The notes below the pieces were generated by a model. The model was not told where the DNA came from. It saw nothing but the letters and a program-made list of their open reading frames with translations, and searched no databases. The translations under genes were made by a program, and so were the position numbers. Positions 1 to 5,847 of a stretch of DNA of 7,870 nt are shown here, piece by piece. Every line of letters starts with the position of its first letter. Positions within the stretch are counted from its first letter, which is position 1. Origin of the DNA: Thermoplasmata archaeon (lineage in GTDB: Archaea > Thermoplasmatota > Thermoplasmata > UBA10834); assembly GCA_013331315.1 (NCBI GenBank), contig DUGQ01000019.1, positions 4,483-12,352 on the forward strand. Direction: 5' to 3'.

Positions 1-319
1 CGAGCTCGTCGGTCAGGCCGCGCGCCACGATCTCGGCGAACTCTGTCTTGTCCTTCAGACCCTTCGCGCGTTCGGCCACCCTGGCGTACACGTTCGTCGC
101 CTTCTTGACCCTCGGGCGGCGGTACTTCTTGCCTGTCGCGAGCTGCGAGTTGGCCCGTGCGACCATCTCAGCGAGCTCGATAGGAGAGTCGGTCTCGAAC
201 TTGACCTGGGACTTGAAGAGCCTGCCCTGCCTTCCGCACGGGCAGGTGGTCGTCTTCTTCGCGGTCTCGACACCGCGGGCCTTGCCACAGGACGGGCAGA
301 TGACGAGGCCGTACTTCAC
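1..319 (-). CDS. Zinc-ribbon protein, DUF1922/DUF5817-like (3' end outside window)
   Basis: Partial gene; 106 residues are visible and it runs off the left edge. Residues 8-28 hold a short zinc ribbon: CPSCG (C8, C11) followed by a KKTTTCPCGR segment (C26, C28), so the second knuckle is C-x-C rather than C-x2-C. Next comes an FETDSPIELAEMV segment (41-53) and a basic stretch (KKYRRPRVKK, 64-73). The ribbon plus the short segment after it resembles the small archaeal proteins annotated DUF1922 or DUF5817, from memory of their CxxCG...K(T)TxCxCGR pattern; the biochemical role is unknown. The basic tail could suit nucleic-acid contact, but that is inference. The start is GTG at 319: a strong GGAGGAG lies 8 nt upstream, and the nearby ATG runs into a stop after three codons. 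It is third in the minus-strand unit, 24 bp after the V4R-DUF835 gene. Confidence 0.75.
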   Translation of the reverse strand, partial: MKYGLVICPSCGKARGVETAKKTTTCPCGRQGRLFKSQVKFETDSPIELAEMVARANSQLATGKKYRRPRVKKATNVYARVAERAKGLKDKTEFAEIVARGLTDEL

Positions 320-327
320 GTGATCAT

Positions 328-334
328 CTCCTCC
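328..334 (-). promoter_or_regulatory. Ribosome-binding site fixing a GTG start
   Basis: GGAGGAG on the minus strand, 8 nt before the GTG at 319, inside the 24-bp gap after the V4R-DUF835 gene. It supports the GTG start of the zinc-ribbon gene and suggests that gene is translated from the shared transcript. Confidence 0.7.
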
Positions 335-343
335 GCGGTCAGG

Positions 344-1276
344 CTAGAACGACCGCAGCTCCTTCTCCAGCATCTTGAGGTCCTGCTCGAGGAGCGTCAG
401 CGGGCTTATCGGGACGAGAAGAGTCGAATCCGTAACCGCTATCTTGTCGTTCATGTGTTGAAGGAGCTTCAGCACCTTGGTGAACCCATTCTGCGATATG
501 AGGTACTCCAGACCCGAGAGCAGCACCATGCAGCCCGAGTTCTCGGTGATGAACGTCTTGATGTCCGAGTACAGCAGCGCCAGGTTGGACGGGTCCCTCG
601 AGTAGCTCTTCTCCTGGTCCATCGAGAGCCATAGGAAGGGGGTGCCAACTATCCCGTGCTTCTCCTTTATCTTCTCAGGGTACTCCCTAGTGACGCATAG
701 GCTGGGCACGCCGTGCTTGGCCGCGTCGACGAAGATGTCGAACGACTGGTCGGGGATCTCCTCCTTGATCAGGTAGGAGTACCCCGTCTCGAGCGTGTAC
801 TTCCTGGCGGTCTCGAGCTGCTGGTGATGCGACGGTCTCAGGTTGTCGACGACCTCGTAGACCTGAAGTACGCAAGCCAGGTAACCCCTGCTCGCGCACT
901 CTATCTCGTCGACCTCGAACCTCTTCCCTGTCAGCTGGGACGTTATCCCCGAGAGATAGCCGCGGGCGAAGTCGCAGGTGTTGCCCTCCTTCGCCTCGAG
1001 CGAGTCCTCGAGGTTGACGACCATCTCGGTCTCCTCCGAGGCTTCCACGCGGATCCTGCTCAGGCCGGCCTCCATCCATATCGGGCCGATGACGGACTTG
1101 ACCTCCGTCACGTCGGAGCACTCGAGGCCGTAGCTCTCCACAAGCGCCCTCCCGCATCGCTGCCCGTAGCGGTAGAGCATGAGCTTGGCCCTGTAATCCC
1201 CCTCCGTGATCTCGAGCTCCTCCCGCAGGTGGGACAGCGCGATGCCCGGCATCACGAAGAACGGGATGGTCCTCAC
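344..1276 (-). CDS. V4R domain + DUF835 domain protein
   Basis: A 310-residue soluble protein with two recognisable parts. Residues about 20-140 look like a V4R (4-vinyl-reductase) domain: YGQRCGRALVESYG, then CDFARGYLSGI (101-111), then the closing E126-C127-x7-C135 element (ECASRGYLACVLQV). V4R is a predicted small-molecule or metal-binding sensor fold related to BchJ and the TRAPP subunit Bet3. Residues about 165-305 match DUF835, an archaeal domain often joined to sensory modules: GYSYLIKEE, F179-x6-HG, PSLCVTREYPEKIKEKHGI, TPFLWLS, VLLSGLEYLISQNGF, LLVPISP. No signal peptide or membrane helix is evident. The start is GTG at 1276, with GGAGG 7 nt upstream; its GTGA overlaps the stop of the GTPase gene by 4 bp, indicating translational coupling. 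An in-frame ATG at codon 9 is a less likely start. A sensor or partner of the GTPase is an inference; no enzyme activity is suggested. Confidence 0.85.
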   Translation of the reverse strand: MRTIPFFVMPGIALSHLREELEITEGDYRAKLMLYRYGQRCGRALVESYGLECSDVTEVKSVIGPIWMEAGLSRIRVEASEETEMVVNLEDSLEAKEGNTCDFARGYLSGITSQLTGKRFEVDEIECASRGYLACVLQVYEVVDNLRPSHHQQLETARKYTLETGYSYLIKEEIPDQSFDIFVDAAKHGVPSLCVTREYPEKIKEKHGIVGTPFLWLSMDQEKSYSRDPSNLALLYSDIKTFITENSGCMVLLSGLEYLISQNGFTKVLKLLQHMNDKIAVTDSTLLVPISPLTLLEQDLKMLEKELRSF

Positions 1277-1785
1277 TTGAGACCCTCCACCATCCTCCGG
1301 GCTATCTCCTGGAACGACTCCTCCACGTTCTCGCCGGTCTTGGCGCTCGTCTCGAGAAGGGTGGAGCCTATCGAGTCGCAGAACGCCTTGAGCTCGTCCA
1401 TCGAGATGGCCTTCTCCAGGTCGGACTTGTTTGCCAGAACGGTTATCGGCATGTGACCGACGACGGAGACGAAGCTGTCCACCCAGGACGAGAGTGACTT
1501 CACGGTCTCGGGGCGAGTGCAGTCACACACCGTCAGCGCGCCGACGGCGCCTCGGTAGTACGCCGCGTGAAGGGAGTCCTGCGTCCTCTGGCCCAGGATG
1601 TCCCAGATCATCAGGTCCACCTCGACATCGTCGAACGACACGGTCTTCTTCGAGACCTTGGTGCCGAACGACATGAGGTACTTGTCGTCGAACACGTCGA
1701 ACACGTACCTCCGAACGAGGCTCGTCTTTCCAACTGCCCCGTCCCCAAGCAGACAGAGCTTCAGAATGTACTTTCCCGGGGGCAT
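1273..1785 (-). CDS. Small Ras/Rab-like GTPase
   Basis: A complete single-domain GTPase of 170 residues, the usual Ras-superfamily size. All G motifs are visible: the P-loop GDGAVGKTS (14-22); a switch I threonine at about T42 (SFGTKVSKK); G3 as WDILGQ (61-66), with the Gln at the Ras Q61 position; G4 NKSD (119-122); and G5 ETSAKTG (145-151). It should bind and hydrolyse GTP as a molecular switch. There is no C-terminal cysteine for a lipid anchor (it ends GLK) and no signal peptide, so it is expected to be cytosolic. It is the promoter-proximal gene of the minus-strand unit, and its stop overlaps the GTG start of the V4R-DUF835 gene. The ATG at 1785 lies about 34 bp from a TATA-like box, so the leader is very short and lacks a good ribosome site. 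The partner and process are not shown by the sequence. Confidence 0.92.
   Translation of the reverse strand: MPPGKYILKLCLLGDGAVGKTSLVRRYVFDVFDDKYLMSFGTKVSKKTVSFDDVEVDLMIWDILGQRTQDSLHAAYYRGAVGALTVCDCTRPETVKSLSSWVDSFVSVVGHMPITVLANKSDLEKAISMDELKAFCDSIGSTLLETSAKTGENVEESFQEIARRMVEGLK
1283..1288 (-). promoter_or_regulatory. Ribosome-binding site for the coupled GTG start
   Basis: GGAGGG on the minus strand, inside the last codons of the GTPase gene and 6 nt before the GTG at 1276. It supports the GTG start over the in-frame ATG at codon 9 and lets ribosomes finishing the GTPase restart on the V4R-DUF835 gene. Confidence 0.7.
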
Positions 1786-1814
1786 TCGAAAACATCCTGC
1801 TAATGCTCGCGAGT

Positions 1815-1822
1815 CTATTTAA
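1815..1822 (-). promoter_or_regulatory. TATA-like box for the GTPase operon
   Basis: On the minus strand the sequence reads TTAAATAG, the only A/T-rich patch in this part of the spacer. Its centre is about 34 bp from the GTPase ATG, placing transcription start roughly 7-10 nt before the gene. An 8-bp palindrome CTCGCGAG (1806-1813) lies between the box and the expected start. The call rests on similarity to the archaeal TTTAWATA consensus and on spacing. Confidence 0.55.
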
Positions 1823-1854
1823 TCGTTGATAGTCTGGTGACTGCGTGCGCCGGA

Positions 1855-1875
1855 CGGCTCTGAGCCGATGCTCAG
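1855..1875. repeat. Two overlapping inverted repeats in the divergent spacer
   Basis: CGGCTC-T-GAGCCG (1855-1867) is a perfect 6-bp inverted repeat around one base. The overlapping CTGAGC-CGAT-GCTCAG (1860-1875) is a second perfect 6-bp inverted repeat with a 4-base loop. They share bases 1860-1865/1867, so the two structures exclude each other. They sit between the two divergent TATA-like boxes, clear of both. A protein-binding site is possible, but so is chance in GC-rich DNA. Confidence 0.4.
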
Positions 1876-1910
1876 CGCCCCGACAGGAGAGCAGTTGCGT
1901 CGGTCAGTAA

Positions 1911-1918
1911 TCTAGATA
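1911..1918 (+). promoter_or_regulatory. TATA-like box for the TetR-ABC operon
   Basis: TCTAGATA matches six of eight positions of TTTAWATA. Its centre is about 29 bp before the ATG at 1944, so transcription should begin within 2-3 nt of that codon, giving an effectively leaderless message. The absence of any ribosome-binding site before the ATG agrees with this. Confidence 0.5.
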
Positions 1919-1942
1919 TGCGTGTAAGTGCTTGCTTGCATA
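1917..1942. promoter_or_regulatory. Candidate TetR operator (imperfect inverted repeat)
   Basis: The left arm TATGCGTGTAAG (1917-1928) and right arm CTTGCTTGCATA (1931-1942) are separated by TG. Reverse-complementing the right arm gives TATGCAAGCAAG, which matches the left arm at 9 of 12 positions, with the outer TATGC/GCATA perfect. It touches the 3' edge of the TATA-like box and covers the inferred transcription start, where a bound repressor would block initiation. Its length suits TetR-family operators. Autoregulation by the adjacent TetR gene is inferred. Confidence 0.5.
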
Positions 1943-1943
1943 C

Positions 1944-2564
1944 ATGGGGCCGTCAAGTGACCGGGGATCCGCGACAGACTCGACACGAGGCCGGATCCTA
2001 GACGCGGCGCTTCGAGTCTTCGCGAAGAAAGGATTCTCGGCCGCCACCACCAAGGAGATATCCTCCGACGCCGGGGTGAACGAGGTCACGCTGTTCAGGC
2101 ACTTCGGGTCGAAGAGGACCCTGTTCGAACACGTGATCAGAGAGAGATCCCCCCTGAAGGAGATAACGAGCACGGTGTCGATGGACGTGGAGACACCTGT
2201 CGAGGAACTCCTGGAGAGAAATGCCGCGGCGGTCCTCGAGATACTGAAGGCGAATCGCCACCTGTTCATGATGATTCTAGGTGATGCCTGGCGAATCCAG
2301 CGGATGAGGAGCATCATCAGCGAGTTCGGCGTGGAGAAGGGCGTCGAGTTCCTGACGGAGATGATGGCCGCCCTGACGGCGGCGGACAAGATAAGGCGAA
2401 TCGAGCCGGAGATCGCCGCCAGGGGGCTGATGGGCATGGTACAGTCCTACTTCCTCACGAGGTATCTGCTCGCTGGAGATGACCCTGGACCAGAGGAGGA
2501 CAAGCGGATGATCTCAGGTTTCGTCGACGTGTTTCTCAACGGTGTCAGAGTGGAGGGAGTCTGA
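1944..2564 (+). CDS. TetR/AcrR-family transcriptional regulator
   Basis: A 206-residue protein of typical TetR length. The N-terminal DNA-binding domain is clear: TRGRILDAALRVFAKKGFSA (14-33), then the HTH with TTKEISSDAGVNEVTLFRHF (35-54), followed by GSKRTLFEHVI. The remaining helical ligand-binding domain is variable, as usual, and gives no ligand clue. It is the first gene of an operon with an ABC exporter, the common layout for a repressor of its own drug or metabolite exporter; its stop overlaps the ATPase start by one base. The ATG at 1944 is chosen because it falls where transcription should begin. A TTG at 1932 is in frame and would add four residues, but it lies inside the candidate operator, upstream of the predicted transcript start. 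Confidence 0.9.
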   Translation: MGPSSDRGSATDSTRGRILDAALRVFAKKGFSAATTKEISSDAGVNEVTLFRHFGSKRTLFEHVIRERSPLKEITSTVSMDVETPVEELLERNAAAVLEILKANRHLFMMILGDAWRIQRMRSIISEFGVEKGVEFLTEMMAALTAADKIRRIEPEIAARGLMGMVQSYFLTRYLLAGDDPGPEEDKRMISGFVDVFLNGVRVEGV

Positions 2565-3289
2565 TGGACGAAGGCGTAGTCGTGACCAGGGGGCTGACCA
2601 AGAGCTTCGGAGACCTGATCGCCGTCTCCGGCCTGGACCTACAGATACCCGAAGGGATTGTATACGGGATGATCGGGCCGAACGGCTCCGGGAAGACCAC
2701 CGCGATCAAGGTGATGAACGGCCTCCTCAAGGCGACCTCTGGAAAGGCGTGGCTTCTCGGCGAGGAGGTGCCTGTGAAGGAGACCGTGCGAAGAGTAGGC
2801 TACATGCCCCAAGAGATGGCGATATACACGGAGCTGACGATACGCGAGAACCTCGAACTCTTCGCCGGGATGTACTCCATGCGCAGGGAAGCCTTCGAGC
2901 GGGCGGAGGAGAAGCTGCTCGAGATGACGGACCTCGCCGACAGGAGGGACTCCCTGGTCGCGACGCTCAGCGGCGGCATGAAGCATCGGGTGTCGCTCGC
3001 GTGCGCGCTTGTCCACGACCCTGAGCTCGTGTTCCTCGACGAGCCCACGGTAGGGGTCGACCCTGAGCTGAGGAAGGGTTTCTGGGACTACTTCGACAGG
3101 CTGAAGCGCACAGGGAAGACCATCGTGCTCACCACGCACTACATGGACGAGGCGGTCAGGTGCGACACGGTCGGCATGATGAGGCTGGGGCGGATGATCG
3201 CGGAGGGCAGCCCACAGTCGCTGATGACATCCGCGGGCGCGACCTCACTTGAGGACGCGTTCCTCGTCCACACGAAAGGGGTGCCATGA
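2564..3289 (+). CDS. ABC transporter ATP-binding protein (multidrug/ABC-2 type)
   Basis: A 241-residue ATPase subunit with every expected motif: Walker A GPNGSGKTT (38-46), Q-loop YMPQE (Q83), signature LSGGMKHRVSLA (135-146), Walker B LVFLDEP (155-161) with catalytic E160, D-loop VGVD (163-166), and H-loop TTHYMDEA (H192). Together with the permease encoded next it should form a homodimeric ATPase engine on the inner face of the membrane, driving export. The sequence resembles the drug-resistance ATPase subfamily paired with ABC-2 permeases; the substrate cannot be read from it. The ATG at 2564 overlaps the TetR stop by one base (TGATG), with GGAGG about 7 nt upstream, and the gene end overlaps the permease start by 4 bp, so all three are probably co-translated. 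Confidence 0.93.
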   Translation: MDEGVVVTRGLTKSFGDLIAVSGLDLQIPEGIVYGMIGPNGSGKTTAIKVMNGLLKATSGKAWLLGEEVPVKETVRRVGYMPQEMAIYTELTIRENLELFAGMYSMRREAFERAEEKLLEMTDLADRRDSLVATLSGGMKHRVSLACALVHDPELVFLDEPTVGVDPELRKGFWDYFDRLKRTGKTIVLTTHYMDEAVRCDTVGMMRLGRMIAEGSPQSLMTSAGATSLEDAFLVHTKGVP

Positions 3290-4440
3290 TGAACCTCCGA
3301 AGGACGCTCGAAGTCGCAAGGAAGACCCTGCGCTCGCTGAAGCATGACCGACGCACGGCGGGGTTCCTCGTGCTGATGCCGTTGTTCATGATCGCCATCT
3401 TCGGATACACCTTCGGTGGGGACCTCAGGGACGTGGAAGTGATGGTCGTCAACATGGACTCGGGAGGGGCGAACGGGTCCGTCGCCGAGATGATAGTCTC
3501 GGAGATGTCTCAGGGCGACACGCTGAGGCTGACATTCGTCTCCGCCGATCGAGGGCTGCCGACGGCCGCGGCGGAGGACGCCGTCAGGGACGCGGACGCC
3601 TGGGCGGCACTCGTGTTCGACGTGAACTTCACGCTGGAGGTCGAGGCGGCGGTCGAGGCGATGCGAGCGGGCCTTCCCCTCATGCCGTGTCGTGTCGACC
3701 TGCTGATAGACGGCTCCAACCCCAACATAGCCCAGGCAGTCATCGCGGAGGTGGCGGGCGCGATCCAGAAGGTCCTCGTCACGCAGTACGGCCTCGTCCC
3801 GCCCGTGGCCATATCGCAGGACATGATCTACGGGCAGGACGCGGAGTTCATCGACTTCTTCGCCCCCGGCGTCATGGGGCTCGCGGGGATGATGGTCACG
3901 CTCATGCTCTCGATCATATCGTTCGTCCACGAGAGGACGAACGGGACGCTCGACAGGTTGTTGACAACGCCAGTCACCGAGGGGGAGATAGTCGGCGGGT
4001 ACGCACTCGCCTTCGGGCTGGTGGCGCTGATACAATCGACCGTGATCCTGCTCGCGGCGGTAATACTGTTCCGTATAGAGATAGTGGGCAACCCGCTCCT
4101 GCTGCTGCTCGTGATATTCCTGCTGGGCATAGGCAGCCAGGGGCTGGGCTTCATTCTGTCGTCCAACGCGAAGAATGAGTTCCAGGCGGTCCAGTTCATG
4201 CCCCTGATACTGTTCCCGTCGATACTCCTCGCGGGCGTCTTCTGGCCGCTGGAGGCCGTGCCGTCCCTGCTCAGGCCCGTCTCCTACTTCATACCGCTCA
4301 CGTACGCTGTCGACGCGTGCAGGTCGATAATGATCAGGGGATGGGGCGTCGCCGAGGTGTGGCCGCAGTTGCTGATCCTGGCGGTCATCGCGGTGGTCCT
4401 GTTGATACTGAGCGCCTACAGCCTGAAGAAGAGGGGGTGA
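3286..4440 (+). CDS. ABC-2 type permease subunit
   Basis: A 384-residue membrane protein with the ABC-2 layout. An N-terminal helix (about 26-44, FLVLMPLFMIAIFGYTF) is followed by a large external domain (about 45-190), then five helices at about 191-213, 236-262, 268-291, 301-325 and 361-379. The conserved HERTNGTLDRLLTTPVT element (215-231) after the second helix and the PLTYAVDACRSIMIRG element (337-352) near the last helix are family hallmarks. It should pair with the ATPase encoded just upstream to export a hydrophobic drug, lipid or other compound; the substrate is unknown. The start is ATG 3286 or the adjacent ATG 3289; the first gives an ATGA overlap with the ATPase stop. The following HTH gene begins directly after the TGA. 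Confidence 0.92.
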   Translation: MMNLRRTLEVARKTLRSLKHDRRTAGFLVLMPLFMIAIFGYTFGGDLRDVEVMVVNMDSGGANGSVAEMIVSEMSQGDTLRLTFVSADRGLPTAAAEDAVRDADAWAALVFDVNFTLEVEAAVEAMRAGLPLMPCRVDLLIDGSNPNIAQAVIAEVAGAIQKVLVTQYGLVPPVAISQDMIYGQDAEFIDFFAPGVMGLAGMMVTLMLSIISFVHERTNGTLDRLLTTPVTEGEIVGGYALAFGLVALIQSTVILLAAVILFRIEIVGNPLLLLLVIFLLGIGSQGLGFILSSNAKNEFQAVQFMPLILFPSILLAGVFWPLEAVPSLLRPVSYFIPLTYAVDACRSIMIRGWGVAEVWPQLLILAVIAVVLLILSAYSLKKRG

Positions 4441-5268
4441 ATGAGCACGGACCTGAGGCCCAGAACGACTTTCGTGACGGACGAGGGCGAGATAACCCAC
4501 AGGCAGCTGGAGGCGCTCGCCGCGGTCGCGGAGAAGGGGAGCATGAAGAAGGCCGCCGCGCACCTGGGGATCTCCGCGCCCGTCCTCTACAAGTACGTCA
4601 AGGAGGCCGAGGAGCGCTCAGGGGAGCGTCTCGTGAGGTCGGACAGCAGGGGGACGAAGCTGACCGGGGCCGGCAGGGAGCTCACGCGGAGAGCCGAGGC
4701 ACTCCGCCTGCGGTCCGAGGACAGAGATGAGCTGCACGTCGCGGGCACGCTCGTGTCCGAACTCTGCCTTCTCAGCGCCGCCTCGGCCTTGACGCAGCGT
4801 GGCGCCGCCTGCAGGGTGACGGTGTCCACCGACGAGGAGAACCTCCGCCTGATGGACGAGATGAGGGTCGACTGCATCATCCTCGACGACCCTCTCTGGG
4901 CCATGGAGCGAGCGGAGGAGATGGAAGGGATCGAGATAGGCTCCGACCTGCTGTTGCTGCGCCGGTCGGGCAAGGACTTCGCGCAGCTCGCCTTCGGCGC
5001 GCAGAGGCTAGGGTTCAGGTATCTGGAGCAGGCCGGTGAGAGGTTCGTCGTCGCCAAGAGGCTGTTCGAGCCAGCCCTCCTGGACAGGACCGACCTCAGC
5101 TACTTCGTGAACAGAAGCCTCGTCAGGAGGGGGATCCTGACGGCCGAGGGGGCGGCTGAACAGCCCTGGTCGGTGCATCCGATACTGGCCGTGCCGTGCT
5201 CAGAGCATCCCGACGTCGGCGACTTCGTGGAGCAGGCCAGGAGGAGTGGGGTTTACCCTAAAAGGTAA
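4441..5268 (+). CDS. LysR/ModE-like HTH regulator with LysR-type C-terminal domain
   Basis: A 275-residue protein. Residues 18-88 form a winged helix of the LysR/ModE kind: ITHRQLEALAAVAEKGSMKK, AAAHLGISAPVLYKYVKEAE, ERSGERLVRSDSRGTKLTGAG. Residues about 100-275 look like a shortened LysR-type substrate-binding domain: a GTLVSELCLLSA strand and helix start, CRVTV, MRVDCIILDDP (141-151) and HPILAVPCSEHPDVGDFVEQ. LysR proteins usually exceed 290 residues, so the effector domain is compact. ModE-only domains (molybdate-binding MOP) are not seen. It starts at the base after the permease stop, with AGGGGG just upstream, so it is likely made from the same message as the exporter. It may regulate that operon, or hdrC just downstream, or something else; the sequence does not decide. 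Confidence 0.75.
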   Translation: MSTDLRPRTTFVTDEGEITHRQLEALAAVAEKGSMKKAAAHLGISAPVLYKYVKEAEERSGERLVRSDSRGTKLTGAGRELTRRAEALRLRSEDRDELHVAGTLVSELCLLSAASALTQRGAACRVTVSTDEENLRLMDEMRVDCIILDDPLWAMERAEEMEGIEIGSDLLLLRRSGKDFAQLAFGAQRLGFRYLEQAGERFVVAKRLFEPALLDRTDLSYFVNRSLVRRGILTAEGAAEQPWSVHPILAVPCSEHPDVGDFVEQARRSGVYPKR

Positions 5269-5282
5269 CGCTATACCCTTTT
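5260..5282 (+). terminator. Weak hairpin and T-run after the exporter operon
   Basis: AAAAGGT (5260-5266) and ACCCTTTT (5275-5282) can pair with one bulged base around an 8-base loop, ending in a TTTT run. It overlaps the stop of the HTH gene and precedes the hdrC promoter, a sensible place to end the upstream message. A second short inverted repeat, TTACC/GGTAA (5253-5268), overlaps it, so a regulator site is an alternative reading. Confidence 0.35.
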
Positions 5283-5292
5283 CAGCAAAACC

Positions 5293-5300
5293 CTCATATA
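5293..5300 (+). promoter_or_regulatory. TATA-like box for hdrC-hdrB
   Basis: CTCATATA matches six of eight TTTAWATA positions and follows an A-rich patch (AGCAAAACC, 5284-5292) where a B-recognition element would lie. Its centre puts transcription start near 5323, about 11 nt before the TTG start of hdrC. Together with the upstream hairpin it suggests the hdr genes form a separate transcription unit. Confidence 0.5.
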
Positions 5301-5322
5301 CGGAGCCCCCGTTCCGGCCTCT

Positions 5323-5327
5323 GGTGA
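5323..5327 (+). promoter_or_regulatory. Ribosome-binding site deciding the hdrC TTG start
   Basis: GGTGA lies 6 nt before TTG 5334. Its last three bases are an in-frame TGA stop, so hdrC cannot start further upstream. No in-frame ATG or GTG occurs before the first cysteine cluster, leaving TTG 5334 (or a rare ATT at 5331). Confidence 0.6.
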
Positions 5328-5333
5328 GCGATT

Positions 5334-5846
5334 TTGGCGGACGCTAAGGAGCCCAAACCGGAGTTCACGAGAAAGGTGATAGAGGCAGGAGGCAAGACGG
5401 TCAACCTGTGCTTCCAGTGCGGCACGTGCACGGGGAGCTGCCCGTCGGGCAGGCAGACGGCCTTCAGAATCAGGAAGCTGGTCAGGAGAGCCCAGCTCGG
5501 GTTCGAGGAGGATGTCCTGCCCTCGGACGACCTATGGCTGTGCACGACATGCTTCACATGCTACGAGAGGTGCCCGAGAGGAGTGGAGATCGTAGACATA
5601 GTCATGGCCCTGAGGAACATGGCCGTCAGGCAGGGACACATGGCGGAGTCGCACCGGAAGGTCGCGGAGCTGATCTCGAAGACTGGACACCTGGTCTCGC
5701 TGAGAGACCAGGACAAGCAGCTCAGGGACAAGCTCGGGCTCGAGGCCACACCCCCTACGGTGTTCTCGGACCCCAAGGCACAGGAGGAGGTCGTGAAGAT
5801 CGCCGCGCTGTGCGGGTTCGACAAGCTCGTCGCGGGAGGTAAGTGA
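5334..5846 (+). CDS. hdrC: Heterodisulfide reductase subunit C (HdrC-like)
   Basis: A 170-residue iron-sulfur protein, close to the usual HdrC size. Two complete [4Fe-4S] motifs are visible: CFQCGTCTGSCP (C26, C29, C32, C36) and CTTCFTCYERCP (C70, C73, C76, C80). Residues 81-160 are mostly helical, including the MALRNMAVRQGHMAESHRKV stretch (91-110) typical of HdrC. In the known HdrABC enzymes this subunit carries electrons from HdrA to HdrB; it is cytosolic and has no membrane helix here. It begins with TTG. The stop overlaps the ribosome site of hdrB (GGAGGT at 5835-5840), with one base between the two genes, so the pair is made together. GlpC- or LdhE-like iron-sulfur proteins share the motif, but the adjacent hdrB favours HdrC. 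Confidence 0.9.
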   Translation: MADAKEPKPEFTRKVIEAGGKTVNLCFQCGTCTGSCPSGRQTAFRIRKLVRRAQLGFEEDVLPSDDLWLCTTCFTCYERCPRGVEIVDIVMALRNMAVRQGHMAESHRKVAELISKTGHLVSLRDQDKQLRDKLGLEATPPTVFSDPKAQEEVVKIAALCGFDKLVAGGK

Positions 5847-5847
5847 G

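Noticed and set aside
713..1456. A 247-codon plus-strand open frame opposite the V4R and GTPase genes
   Set aside because: It crosses two well-supported minus-strand genes and shows no motif; the minus-strand motifs are unambiguous.
1904..2437. A minus-strand open frame opposite the TetR gene
   Set aside because: Serine- and arginine-rich with no domain, while the plus strand encodes a clear TetR HTH.
3139..4563. A 474-codon open frame on the minus strand opposite the ABC permease
   Set aside because: It is antisense to a clear ATPase-permease-regulator series, has a highly charged, low-complexity composition (Arg, His, Gln, Glu) and no recognisable domain. GC-rich sense codons leave few stops on the other strand.
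5267..5302. Possible ModE box: AACGCTATACC resembles the ModE half-site ATCGCTATATA
   Set aside because: Only one half-site matches, and no partner lies at the right spacing; the downstream TATA-like patch is too far. A single half-site is weak evidence.
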